Source: an uncultured Bacilli bacterium (GTDB lineage: Bacteria > Bacillota_I > Bacilli_A > RF39 > UBA660). From it: a stretch of DNA of 13,460 nucleotides. Location: NCBI GenBank assembly GCA_934095805.1, contig CAKOKV010000009.1, positions 1 to 13,460 on the forward strand, written 5' to 3'. Of this stretch, positions 1 to 6,987 are shown in pieces; position 1 is the first letter of the stretch; each line of letters begins with the position of its first letter. The notes below the pieces were generated by a model. It saw nothing but the letters and a program-made list of their open reading frames with translations, made no database searches and had not been told where the DNA came from. The position numbers were made by a program, and so were the translations under genes.

Positions 1-888
1 ATTTTTAACTGACTTGGCTGATAAGAATAAATAATCATTTATATCTATCGAACTACAATCTTTTAATTTTGAACTAATGTATGTAATAACTCTAATTGTG
101 TTTGCTCTTATTTCTACTTCATATTTTGAGTTCTCATTTATCAGTTTTTTATTATCAACAATATTAGATAATTCATTATTATATACTAATATTCCTAATG
201 CTCTTAATGTTTGTGGTATTTTATAGTCAGCACATCCAATTAAATGACTATAATCTACTTTTGTATTATTAATTAATTCTTTAATGTGTAAAATATCAGA
301 AGTTAATAATTGTGCCAATTTATAAAAATACACTTTTCTATTATTATATTTTCTTTCATCACATAAATCTTTGAAGTTATTTATTATAATATCAAACAAT
401 TCAATATCATTATTTATATCTTTAATATAATCATAAAAATTACCATTCATTTTTATATTGACTATTTTACTTATTGAAACTACTCTATTATATCTTTCTT
501 TTAAGAAAGGTATATCAATATTTCCTTTTAATATGTTAGAAAATTCTTCTAATGTCATATTTAAAAAATCAATCTCATTTAAATTTTTCACATAATTTAG
601 TAATGCATATAATAATGCATCTGAACCATCTTTTTTACCTTCTGATGTCTCTATTGTCCATTTCGGTTCTCCCCAAAAACAATAATTTATTGAGTCGTAT
701 ATTAACATAAAATTAATTATTTTGTCAATTTTCATATCAAATAAATTATATGGATTACTACTTAACCAAAACTTAATTTTATTACAATCTATAGTTTTAA
801 TGAATTCATCTAACTTTTTATAATCAATTGTTACAAATTCACTATTTGATGCAACATAATTACAAGATGACTTTATTTTTTCTAACAT
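1..888 (-). CDS. qng1: Queuosine 5'-phosphate N-glycosylase/hydrolase (Qng1, DUF2419 family), C-terminus cut by the window edge
   Basis: An open frame of 296 codons runs without a stop to base 1, so the C-terminus is missing (family members usually continue a few tens of residues, to a conserved Arg/Tyr-rich tail). The start at 888 is set by an AAAGGAAG ribosome binding site 7 bases upstream. Family hallmarks seen: DSINYCFWGEPKW at residues 65-77, ADYKIPQ at 220-226, which contains the conserved Asp of the active-site motif, and VEIRA at 258-262. Known for the family: these enzymes release queuine base from queuosine 5'-monophosphate so it can be reused for tRNA wobble-base modification. No signal peptide, so cytoplasmic. 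It is the last visible gene of a probable operon with a lipoprotein (40-base gap) and a metallophosphoesterase. Family assignment is from motif recognition; salvage of environmental or host queuosine is inference. Confidence 0.85.
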   Translation of the reverse strand, partial: MLEKIKSSCNYVASNSEFVTIDYKKLDEFIKTIDCNKIKFWLSSNPYNLFDMKIDKIINFMLIYDSINYCFWGEPKWTIETSEGKKDGSDALLYALLNYVKNLNEIDFLNMTLEEFSNILKGNIDIPFLKERYNRVVSISKIVNIKMNGNFYDYIKDINNDIELFDIIINNFKDLCDERKYNNRKVYFYKLAQLLTSDILHIKELINNTKVDYSHLIGCADYKIPQTLRALGILVYNNELSNIVDNKKLINENSKYEVEIRANTIRVITYISSKLKDCSSIDINDYLFLSAKSVKN

Positions 889-928
889 ATTATTACTTCC
901 TTTACTTTAATTAAAATCATATTATTTT

Positions 929-1378
929 TTAAATATTATTATGTATGTAATATAATGTTAATGTTTCAGTATCAAAGAAATATAATGTATAGTTATCAAA
1001 TTTTTGATATTTAGAATTTCCTATACTTTCTCCTTCTTTAGTTTTAATTCTAAAAAAGTCTCCTTCTGTTATTTTAGTAACATCAAAATCATATTCTTTT
1101 AATCTATCTTTTGATTCCATCACTGATTTAAAATCATCAAAATATTCAGTTATGTTATTTATATCATCTGTTGTAACTTTATTATAGTCTTTATTACTTT
1201 CTATAATATCTTTTGTTTTATAAGTATACTTAGCATAATCAGTATAATCTTGTACTCCATTTTTATCATAATATTCTTCTTTTTCAGTATATCCTTTTGG
1301 TATATCTGAATCAGTTAAATTGTTAAAACATCCTGTTAAAAATAAAGTAATAATTAAAATTAAATAAATCTTTTTCAT
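929..1378 (-). CDS. Predicted lipoprotein, 149 residues, unknown function
   Basis: The N-terminus MKKIYLILIITLFLTGC is a classic type II signal peptide: two lysines, a hydrophobic stretch and an LTGC lipobox with the lipidated Cys at residue 17. The mature protein is therefore expected to be anchored on the outer face of the membrane. The remaining 130 residues are acidic, hydrophilic and rich in Tyr, Lys and Asp, with no further membrane segment. I recognise no domain. A TAAGGAGA ribosome binding site precedes the ATG. The gene lies 9 bases after the metallophosphoesterase and 40 bases before the queuosine-salvage gene, so all three are probably co-transcribed. Nothing in the sequence ties the lipoprotein to queuosine; a role in uptake would be pure speculation. 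Confidence 0.85.
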   Translation of the reverse strand: MKKIYLILIITLFLTGCFNNLTDSDIPKGYTEKEEYYDKNGVQDYTDYAKYTYKTKDIIESNKDYNKVTTDDINNITEYFDDFKSVMESKDRLKEYDFDVTKITEGDFFRIKTKEGESIGNSKYQKFDNYTLYFFDTETLTLYYIHNNI

Positions 1379-1387
1379 ATTTTCTCC

Positions 1388-2452
1388 TTAGTTGATATTT
1401 ATTAAAACATATTCTGATATACAACCAGTTTTAAGTTTAAGTTCCCAATCCGATATACCTGATGTAACAATAAAGTTAGTGTTATTTATTTTTTTGTATC
1501 CATAAATGTTGTCATTTTCACTTACATATGGACTTAATAATCCAAGTGGTATAAATTGTCCTCCGTGTGTGTGACCTGATACTACTAAATCTATATTGCT
1601 TTTTGATTCATTGTCATAATCAGTTGGTTGATGATTTATATCTATTATATATTTACTTTTGTCTAAATCTTTTACTAAATCTTGAGCACTCATTCTATTT
1701 CTAACTTCAGCATCTTTTCTACCTAATATATATACTTCATTATTTATTAATATGTTTTCATCTTTTAATACTTTTACATTATTTTTAGTAAGTTCTTCTT
1801 CTAGATCTGCTGATGAGTATCCTCTTTTTTCTGCATAATACCCTTTATCGTGATTTCCATGAGCAAAATATACTCCATATTTAGTTTTGACTTGTCCTAG
1901 ATACTCACAGGCTTTTATCATATCTGCTTTTGTAGTACCATCATCTACAAAATCTCCAGCAATAAGTAATATATCAGGATTATTTTTTTCTATTTCTTTT
2001 AAATAATCATTAAATTTATCAGCATTAAATGTTGTTCCCATATGACTATCTGATATTAATGCAACTTTATACTTATCATTTAATTTATTTGTTTTAATAT
2101 CATATTTAGTAACTTTGACATCATAAACATTGTATACACCTATTCCTATGTATATTGGAACAAAAATTATTGTGATAATACCAGCTACATAGTGTTTGAA
2201 ATCTTTTTTTCTAATCTTTTTAATTATCATAAAGATTATATCCATAAATAACCATATTACAAAATAGTGTATTATTATAATTGCTGTTGTAATAAAATTA
2301 AATATTAATGATAATATTAATATAAAAAGTGCAACTATTATATAAGGAAGATATTTATTTTTTATACCAAACTTTTTTATTCTATTACAAATATAAAGTA
2401 TACCATATGTAAATAATGCTAAGCAAAATAGTATTAATAAAACCCAAATCAT
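1388..2452 (-). CDS. Membrane-anchored metallophosphoesterase (YkuE/YaeI-like calcineurin fold)
   Basis: The 354-residue protein has an N-terminal membrane region of about four segments (residues 2-22, 34-60, 62-78 and 89-108), followed by a complete calcineurin-type phosphoesterase domain. The dinuclear-metal motifs are all present: DSH at 135-137, GDFVD at 166-170, GNHD at 199-202, His274 and GHTHGGQ at 293-299. Such proteins hydrolyse phosphate esters or pyrophosphate bonds, often in lipid or cell-envelope metabolism; the substrate here cannot be read from sequence. The start is supported by GTAGGTG six bases before the ATG and by a good promoter at 2475-2503. First gene of the metallophosphoesterase-lipoprotein-qng1 unit. 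Confidence 0.9.
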   Translation of the reverse strand: MIWVLLILFCLALFTYGILYICNRIKKFGIKNKYLPYIIVALFILILSLIFNFITTAIIIIHYFVIWLFMDIIFMIIKKIRKKDFKHYVAGIITIIFVPIYIGIGVYNVYDVKVTKYDIKTNKLNDKYKVALISDSHMGTTFNADKFNDYLKEIEKNNPDILLIAGDFVDDGTTKADMIKACEYLGQVKTKYGVYFAHGNHDKGYYAEKRGYSSADLEEELTKNNVKVLKDENILINNEVYILGRKDAEVRNRMSAQDLVKDLDKSKYIIDINHQPTDYDNESKSNIDLVVSGHTHGGQFIPLGLLSPYVSENDNIYGYKKINNTNFIVTSGISDWELKLKTGCISEYVLININ

Positions 2453-2474
2453 TTATTTCACCTACTTCTACTTA

Positions 2475-2503
2475 AGTATAACATAATACAAGAATTTTTT
2501 GAA
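2475..2503 (-). promoter_or_regulatory. Sigma-A-type promoter for the metallophosphoesterase operon
   Basis: On the minus strand a TTCAAA -35 box (2498-2503) is separated by 17 bases from a TATACT -10 box (2475-2480), preceded by TG one base upstream (TGTTATACT, extended -10). It lies just downstream of the terminator of the preceding XRE gene and some 20 bases before the ATG of the metallophosphoesterase. Confidence 0.65.
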
Positions 2504-2515
2504 ATATTAGTAATT

Positions 2516-2546
2516 AAAAGACTATATATTTTTCATATACAGTCTT
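2516..2546 (-). terminator. Intrinsic terminator after the XRE regulator gene
   Basis: On the minus strand AAGACT-G-TATAT pairs with ATATA-T-AGTCTT around a short A-rich loop, and the stem is followed by TTTTAATT. It lies 16 bases after the XRE gene stop and ends the long unit that begins near 6936. Confidence 0.7.
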
Positions 2547-2562
2547 AATATTTATATATCAA

Positions 2563-3273
2563 TTATTTACAATATTCATTTATATTTTCTTTATCGTAAT
2601 TCTGATTTTTTATAACCTTATAATACTCATTTTCTCTACCCACATTACATCTAACAACATCATAAAATGGAGTATCATAATAAATTGAGTTTGATGATGA
2701 TATTTTATATATTGCAAATCTTGGAGCTTGCTTGATATTGATAACACTAATATAATCAATTATAAATAATATCGAAATAAATAATATAAAATATATTATA
2801 TCTAAAAATATTCTTTTTGTTACTTTAAATTTCTTTGTAAATCTTCCAACACCTATAAGAGATACAATGCCTCCAAATATTGAATATATGCTTCCCCAAC
2901 TACTTTCACTTTTAAATATTGTTAAAGCAGTTACTGATATTAGTAATCCAAATAATATTAGAATAATACCAATAATATTATTTTTTTCTATTACTTTTTT
3001 ATTACTATAGTTAATTGTACTTATGATATTTTCTTCTAATCTTTCTTGATATTCATTTTTAGGAACTTCTTTACCACTTAATAAATCATTAATTGATATA
3101 TCTAATATTTCACATATCGGCTTAAAAAGTGATAAATCTGGCATATTTCTTCCATTTTCCCAATTACTAATTGATTTATCAGTTACTCCTAATTTTTCAG
3201 CTAATTCAGATTGTGTTAGTTTTTTATCTTTCCTTTTTTCTGAAATGAATTTTCCTATCTTTTCTTGATTCAT
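2563..3273 (-). CDS. XRE-family transcriptional regulator with three C-terminal membrane segments
   Basis: Residues 5-62 form a canonical Cro/C1-type helix-turn-helix (TQSELAEKLGVTDKSISNWE in the recognition region at 20-39), which makes it a DNA-binding protein. After a linker there are three hydrophobic segments (about 99-119, 125-144 and 154-178), then about 58 polar residues that would lie outside the cell with this topology. This layout, a cytoplasmic HTH tied to the membrane with a small external tail, is frequent in Bacillota and suggests direct sensing at the membrane, though no ligand is known. The start has AAAGGAGA upstream. It follows the GNAT gene by 79 bases with a possible promoter and palindrome in that gap. 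A strong terminator follows. Confidence 0.88.
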   Translation of the reverse strand: MNQEKIGKFISEKRKDKKLTQSELAEKLGVTDKSISNWENGRNMPDLSLFKPICEILDISINDLLSGKEVPKNEYQERLEENIISTINYSNKKVIEKNNIIGIILILFGLLISVTALTIFKSESSWGSIYSIFGGIVSLIGVGRFTKKFKVTKRIFLDIIYFILFISILFIIDYISVINIKQAPRFAIYKISSSNSIYYDTPFYDVVRCNVGRENEYYKVIKNQNYDKENINEYCK

Positions 3274-3298
3274 ATAACTTTCTCCTTTTCATAGTTTC

Positions 3299-3326
3299 AT
3301 TATGATACAAAGTAAAATTATTTAAC
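3299..3326 (-). promoter_or_regulatory. Weak candidate promoter for the XRE gene
   Basis: On the minus strand GTTAAA (3321-3326) and CATAAT (3299-3304) are 16 bases apart. Both boxes are imperfect and there is no TGn element, so the gene could equally be read through from the GNAT gene upstream, after which I see no good terminator. Confidence 0.35.
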
Positions 3327-3339
3327 AGGAAATATTCCT
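3327..3339. promoter_or_regulatory. 13-base palindrome, possible operator of the XRE regulator
   Basis: AGGAA-ATA-TTCCT is a perfect inverted repeat of two 5-base arms. It abuts the candidate -35 box of the membrane-bound XRE gene. Autoregulation by XRE proteins through such sites is common, but the assignment rests on position and symmetry only. It lacks a U-tract, so it is not a convincing terminator of the GNAT gene. Confidence 0.35.
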
Positions 3340-3352
3340 AGAGTTATAAGAA

Positions 3353-3760
3353 TTATTTTTTAAGCCACATATACATTCCATCTTCTGCAACTTCTTTTTT
3401 TACTTTAAAACCAAATTTTGAATAGAATGTTTGTTTTCTAGGTGCTGATAATAGTTGAATCATCATTTCTTCATTATCTTCTAAACCACTTTTAATATAT
3501 TCTAATAGTTTTTCAATTAATAATTTCCCATATCCTTTTCCTTGATATTCAGGTATTACTACTACATCCATTATAAGCCCTGCATAGCCACCGTCAGTTA
3601 CAAATCTTGCCATACCAATTGTTTTATTATCTACTATTACTTTTGCGGTTATTCCTTTTTCTAATGATATTTTAAGTAATCTTTCTGATGGCATTTTCCA
3701 TCCTACTGATGTTAATATTTCTTTGTATTCATCATATGTTAATTTGTTATATTCTATCAT
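3353..3760 (-). CDS. GNAT-family N-acetyltransferase
   Basis: I place the start at 3760 and not at the further ATG at 3796, because GAGGT sits five bases before 3760 and the longer version would overlap the preceding lipoprotein gene. The 135-residue product has the GNAT core: strand 4 with MDVVVIPEY and the acetyl-CoA pyrophosphate loop QGKGYG at residues 73-78, followed by helix LLIEKLLEYI, and a C-terminal FYSKFGF strand-turn typical of the fold. The acceptor is unknown; the domain organisation resembles the small single-domain acetyltransferases acting on amines or small molecules. It comes 10 bases after a lipoprotein gene and is the last gene of a tightly spaced set from the EcsC gene on. 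Confidence 0.9.
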   Translation of the reverse strand: MIEYNKLTYDEYKEILTSVGWKMPSERLLKISLEKGITAKVIVDNKTIGMARFVTDGGYAGLIMDVVVIPEYQGKGYGKLLIEKLLEYIKSGLEDNEEMMIQLLSAPRKQTFYSKFGFKVKKEVAEDGMYMWLKK

Positions 3761-3770
3761 TTTTACCTCG

Positions 3771-4067
3771 CTATTCAAGTGTTTTGTATGGTCCACCTTG
3801 TTTAAATTCTATGTGTGGTGAATCTGTTATATTTTCTTTGAACCAATCTTGTTCTTCTTTTGTATTGTTTACTAATTCAATAATAACTTTTCTATTTTCT
3901 TCATCTATGCCATAACTAGCTAAATTATCATAAGTAATGTTATCTAATTTTTCTTCAATCTTTTGTTGTAATTGCTTTAGTTCTGACAAGCTAGGTTCTT
4001 TTATATTACTACCACAGCCAGTTATTATTAAAAGTGACATTAATAAGGTTAAAAGTATTTTTTTCAT
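3771..4067 (-). CDS. Small predicted lipoprotein, 98 residues, unknown function
   Basis: MKKILLTLLMSLLIITGC is a lipoprotein signal with an ITGC lipobox and Cys at residue 18. The mature part starts with a Leu/Lys/Glu-rich stretch likely to be helical (SLSELKQLQQKIEEKLDN) and ends in a short segment with no recognised domain. The start ATG overlaps the stop codon of the upstream nucleoside phosphorylase gene by one base (TAATG), and its AGGAGG ribosome binding site lies inside the end of that gene, so the two are very likely translationally coupled. Confidence 0.85.
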   Translation of the reverse strand: MKKILLTLLMSLLIITGCGSNIKEPSLSELKQLQQKIEEKLDNITYDNLASYGIDEENRKVIIELVNNTKEEQDWFKENITDSPHIEFKQGGPYKTLE

Positions 4068-4849
4068 TAAAAGTCCTCCTTTCTAAATAATTCTATTATT
4101 ATATTTGGAATAATTTCATTTTTTACTTTTTTTCTATATTCTTTTTCTTCTTTTGTTCTTCCACTATAAAGTGATTTATTTATTATTGTATTATCTGATA
4201 CTAAGAATAGAGCTGTTACATTCATATTTAATAATTTACTTGCTTTAAATAGTGCAGATGTTTCCATTTCAATTGTTTTAGCACCCATACCAATAATTTT
4301 ATCTATATGAATATATTCTGTAAATATTGTATCAACTGTATAATTTGGTACATAATGATATTTAATATTATTTTGCTTATTTACTATATTTAATAACCTT
4401 TCTGTAAACTCTTTACTAGGATATTCTTTCTTACCAAATTCATCTTTCAAGTTATCATTTAGATATCTTGAAGCACCTTCTCCGCATATTGAATATTCTG
4501 GTATTACAATATCACCTAAATTTATATTTTCATCTAATGCTCCGACTGAACCTATAAATAATATATTTTTACATTTTGTTGTTCCAAGCGATAGAGCTTG
4601 ATCTAGCATTACAGGAGATCCAACTAGTTTTAATTCAATAAAAGAAAATTCGAAGTTTTCTCCATAGATATTATAAATTTTATCATTTACTTTATCTATT
4701 TTGACATTTGAATTTTCAAATATGTTATGGTCCCACCAAGGAGCAATTACTACTGATTCAAGTATATTTTCATATTCATTTCTTTTTACTATATCTTCTT
4801 TTGTTGAACCATATTTTAAATGTGATTTTAATATATCTTCATATTTCAT
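4067..4849 (-). CDS. Nucleoside phosphorylase / nucleosidase superfamily protein (PNP-UDP family)
   Basis: A 260-residue protein with the marks of the PNP_UDP_1 fold: a phosphate- and nucleoside-site strand FIGSVGALDENINLGDIVIP (98-117), the ribose-binding IEMETSALF (193-201) and the later SDN at 218-220, where the base-contacting Asp usually lies. Members split nucleosides into base and (deoxy)ribose-1-phosphate, or hydrolyse them. Whether this one prefers purines, uridine or a modified nucleoside cannot be told; it is diverged from the standard PNP and MTAN sequences I know. The ribosome binding site AAGGAA lies 6 bases before the ATG. It lies 10 bases after the EcsC gene and is coupled to the lipoprotein downstream. 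Confidence 0.85.
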   Translation of the reverse strand: MKYEDILKSHLKYGSTKEDIVKRNEYENILESVVIAPWWDHNIFENSNVKIDKVNDKIYNIYGENFEFSFIELKLVGSPVMLDQALSLGTTKCKNILFIGSVGALDENINLGDIVIPEYSICGEGASRYLNDNLKDEFGKKEYPSKEFTERLLNIVNKQNNIKYHYVPNYTVDTIFTEYIHIDKIIGMGAKTIEMETSALFKASKLLNMNVTALFLVSDNTIINKSLYSGRTKEEKEYRKKVKNEIIPNIIIELFRKEDF

Positions 4850-4859
4850 ATTCTGTTCC

Positions 4860-5774
4860 TTAATATTTTAGATTTTCTTTTATCATTTTTGTATCTATGT
4901 CATCTATTTCTGTGAATTCAGCTTCGTGTATTATCACATCTTCTTCTTTTTCGTTAGATGGAGCTTCTCCTTTGACAAATATTTTATAAACATTATCTCC
5001 GATTATTTTAGTGCTAGCTACATCTATACCTCCACCTATTACACCACCAATTATAGGTACTGCTGAACCTAAATTTATTATTCCTTTTGACCCAAATTTT
5101 GTCATAAATCTAAATCCAACCTTTTGGTTTATTGCTTGAAGTGTTTTTCCCGGGATCTTCTTTACAAGTGCTGTTCCAAACTTGTTCCCAAATGTTATTC
5201 CAGCATGTTTTAATACATCTGATGCTGCTGAACCAGTCAAACAAGCATATATTAATGTTTGAACTTGATCTGAGTGAATATCATATCCTCCTATTTTTGC
5301 AATAGCACAACTCATTCTTAACTGTACATATATAACTGATGTAATATTAGCTGGTAGTGTTGCAACCATTGTCAAAAGTCCACCTAATCCTGTTAAAAAC
5401 CCAGATGTCCCACATTTAACCATTGAATTATTAATTAATGCTTTTACTGCTTCCTCTACTGTTTTGTGTTTAGATGTATAATCATTAACTAAATCATCTA
5501 TTGGTAAACTTACCTTAGGTATACCATCTACTGCTTGTATATAAAGTTTATCTAAAACTTCTTTGATTTGTTCTTCTGTTATTGTAGTTTTAACTTTATT
5601 TGATATATCAGTTGTAACTTTTGTTACTTTGTTTTTTGTACTTATAGCTGTTTCTTTTAATTTTGGCATGGCAGTTTTAGTTGTAAAGTTTTTTGCTTCC
5701 TTATACTTTTCATTATTAAACTCTATTGTATTTTTAGCAAGTTCTTTAAAATTTATTTTTTTCTTTTCTTCCAT
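4860..5774 (-). CDS. EcsC family protein
   Basis: The 304-residue protein starts with about 75 Lys/Thr-rich, probably helical residues, then shows the EcsC domain (about 75-265): helical, Gly/Ala-rich, with a hydrophobic stretch around FLTGLGGLLTMVATLPANIT (126-145) and a second one around NLGSAVPIIGGVIGGGIDVA. An acidic tail (residues 270-295) follows. EcsC was named from the Bacillus ecs operon, but the stand-alone members have no settled function; amphipathic or membrane-associated behaviour is suggested by composition. GAGGTGA precedes the ATG. A short GC-rich palindrome lies in the 45 bases upstream. It leads a compact four-gene run (EcsC, phosphorylase, lipoprotein, GNAT), possibly as a continuation of the peptidase-nitroreductase unit. 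Confidence 0.85.
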   Translation of the reverse strand: MEEKKKINFKELAKNTIEFNNEKYKEAKNFTTKTAMPKLKETAISTKNKVTKVTTDISNKVKTTITEEQIKEVLDKLYIQAVDGIPKVSLPIDDLVNDYTSKHKTVEEAVKALINNSMVKCGTSGFLTGLGGLLTMVATLPANITSVIYVQLRMSCAIAKIGGYDIHSDQVQTLIYACLTGSAASDVLKHAGITFGNKFGTALVKKIPGKTLQAINQKVGFRFMTKFGSKGIINLGSAVPIIGGVIGGGIDVASTKIIGDNVYKIFVKGEAPSNEKEEDVIIHEAEFTEIDDIDTKMIKENLKY

Positions 5775-5803
5775 ATTTTCACCTCACTAAAGGTATTTGT
5801 AAT

Positions 5804-5813
5804 TTTCGCGAAA
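5804..5813. promoter_or_regulatory. Perfect palindrome TTTCGCGAAA upstream of the EcsC gene
   Basis: A 10-base self-complementary site with a CGCG core lies in the 45-base gap between the nitroreductase stop and the EcsC ribosome binding site. CGCG is rare in DNA this AT-rich. It could be a regulator binding site; there is no U-tract that would make it a terminator, and I see no clear -10 box beside it. Confidence 0.3.
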
Positions 5814-5819
5814 TTAGAA

Positions 5820-6305
5820 TCATTTGTACTCAACTATTTCTTCTATTGTTTTTCTCATACTGTGTAGTCTGCTTGGATGACAAGTTTCTGATTTGTATCC
5901 TAACATTAATAGACATACTGGTTTTAGATCTTCTGGTATTTCAAATTCCTTTGTCACTATTTCTTTATCAAATAGTTCAACCCATAAGTTAGCTATTCCT
6001 ATATTTGTAGCTTCTAACATCATATGTGTTGTCACTATTGTTACATCCATTTCACAATATGTTTTATCTTTTTCACCACAAACTAGTAATACAGTTGGAG
6101 CATTAAATCTACAATTAGTTGCTTTATCTATTTTTTCTATTCCTTCATTACTTTCTACTACAAATATTTTAAATGGTTGCATATTTTTAGCAGTAGGTGC
6201 TATTCTTCCCGCTTCTAATATCTTATCTAATTTTTCTTTTTCAATTTTTTTGTCACTATAACTTCTTGCTGAATATCTTTCTCTGATAACTGTTTCAAAT
6301 TCCAT
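5820..6305 (-). CDS. Nitroreductase-family FMN oxidoreductase
   Basis: A 161-residue protein of the FMN-dependent nitroreductase family. The N-terminal RYSARSY (10-16) holds the Arg and Ser residues that bind the FMN phosphate, APTAKNMQPFKIFVV follows at 37-51, and LLMLGYKSE near the C-terminus fits the second FMN loop. Length is that of the compact class (about 160-170). Members reduce nitro compounds, quinones or flavins with NAD(P)H; the substrate is not evident. The start at 6305 is needed to keep the FMN motif and has an AGAGGAAGAAG ribosome binding site. As a result, the first 79 bases overlap, out of frame, the end of the D,D-peptidase gene. It ends with TGA. Confidence 0.9.
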   Translation of the reverse strand: MEFETVIRERYSARSYSDKKIEKEKLDKILEAGRIAPTAKNMQPFKIFVVESNEGIEKIDKATNCRFNAPTVLLVCGEKDKTYCEMDVTIVTTHMMLEATNIGIANLWVELFDKEIVTKEFEIPEDLKPVCLLMLGYKSETCHPSRLHSMRKTIEEIVEYK

Positions 6306-6877
6306 TTTTCTTCTTCCTCTCTTTTTAAATATTCTTCTAGTGTATAATTTCCTATATATATTTTTTTAGCTGTTTCTTTTCCTACAAATCTTAAATGCCA
6401 TGGTTCATAAGGATATCCTGTTATATTTTCTTTATCTTTTGGATATCTTAATATAAATCCGAATTGTGCTAGAAATTGATGAGTTTTTATAAGTTCTGGT
6501 TCTTGTGCCATTAATTCATTATTTCCAACTGGCCATGTTCCGTCTTCTTTTTGTATATTTATATCAACTGCTAGCCCAGTATGATGTTCAGAACAACCAA
6601 CAGGAGCTACTACTGCATCAGCATATTCTTTTCCATATACTTCTATAAATCTTTGATAGATTTCCTTTTGTCTTTCTATTGTTCTAAAAGCAGATGATAT
6701 GCCAACAATGATACCTTTTTCTTCTAAGAATTTTTGTAATTTTAAAAAAGCTTCATATGTTTCTTCTTCTAATTGTACATCTATTCCATCTACATTTTTA
6801 GTAGTAATAAGTTTTACTTTCGATAAATAATTATCATCAATTTTATTATTTTTATTAACTAGTATTTTGTAATTCAT
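6227..6877 (-). CDS. M15-family D,D-carboxypeptidase / D-Ala-D-Ala dipeptidase (VanY/VanXY-like), no signal peptide
   Basis: The zinc-peptidase motifs are complete: SAFRT at 62-66, SEHHTGLAVD at 96-105 (SxHxxGxAxD, zinc ligands His98 and Asp105) and EPWH at 158-161 (Glu158 catalytic base, His161 third ligand). Family members remove the terminal D-Ala from peptidoglycan stem peptides or cleave D-Ala-D-Ala. The catalytic domain starts almost at once, with no signal peptide or membrane anchor, unlike secreted VanY/LdcB and more like cytoplasmic VanXY; an upstream in-frame start is not available. After residue about 182 the protein carries a charged tail (Lys/Glu/Gln-rich) that lies over the nitroreductase gene. 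AGGAG precedes the ATG; a promoter lies at 6908-6936. No vanH/A/R/S genes are nearby, so resistance is not implied. Confidence 0.88.
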   Translation of the reverse strand: MNYKILVNKNNKIDDNYLSKVKLITTKNVDGIDVQLEEETYEAFLKLQKFLEEKGIIVGISSAFRTIERQKEIYQRFIEVYGKEYADAVVAPVGCSEHHTGLAVDINIQKEDGTWPVGNNELMAQEPELIKTHQFLAQFGFILRYPKDKENITGYPYEPWHLRFVGKETAKKIYIGNYTLEEYLKREEEEKWNLKQLSEKDIQQEVIVTKKLKKKN

Positions 6878-6907
6878 ATTGAAATTCTCCTAAATTTTTC
6901 CATATAT

Positions 6908-6936
6908 ATGATATCATAATTTATCTTTTATTTAAA
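6908..6936 (-). promoter_or_regulatory. Sigma-A-type promoter for the D,D-peptidase-nitroreductase unit
   Basis: On the minus strand TTTAAA (6931-6936), a 17-base spacer and TATCAT (6908-6913), with TGA just before the -10 box (extended -10). It begins immediately after the terminator of the deoxyribosyltransferase-like gene, about 30 bases before the peptidase ATG. Confidence 0.6.
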
Positions 6937-6937
6937 C

Positions 6938-6961
6938 TAAAAAGTAGACTTTAATCTACTT
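6938..6961 (-). terminator. Intrinsic terminator after the deoxyribosyltransferase-like gene
   Basis: On the minus strand AAGTAGA pairs with TCTACTT around a 6-base loop, then a run of five T. It lies 27 bases after the stop of the gene at 6988-7329. Confidence 0.75.
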
Positions 6962-6987
6962 ATATGTTTATTATTTTTTATATTTTA

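Noticed and set aside
3761..3796. Longer start for the GNAT gene at 3796
   Set aside because: It would add 12 residues without a ribosome binding site and overlap the lipoprotein gene; the ATG at 3760 has GAGGT at correct spacing.
6227..6877. A vancomycin-resistance role for the VanY/VanXY-like peptidase
   Set aside because: No vanA/H/X ligase, dehydrogenase or two-component genes are near, and M15 enzymes are common in cell-wall turnover.
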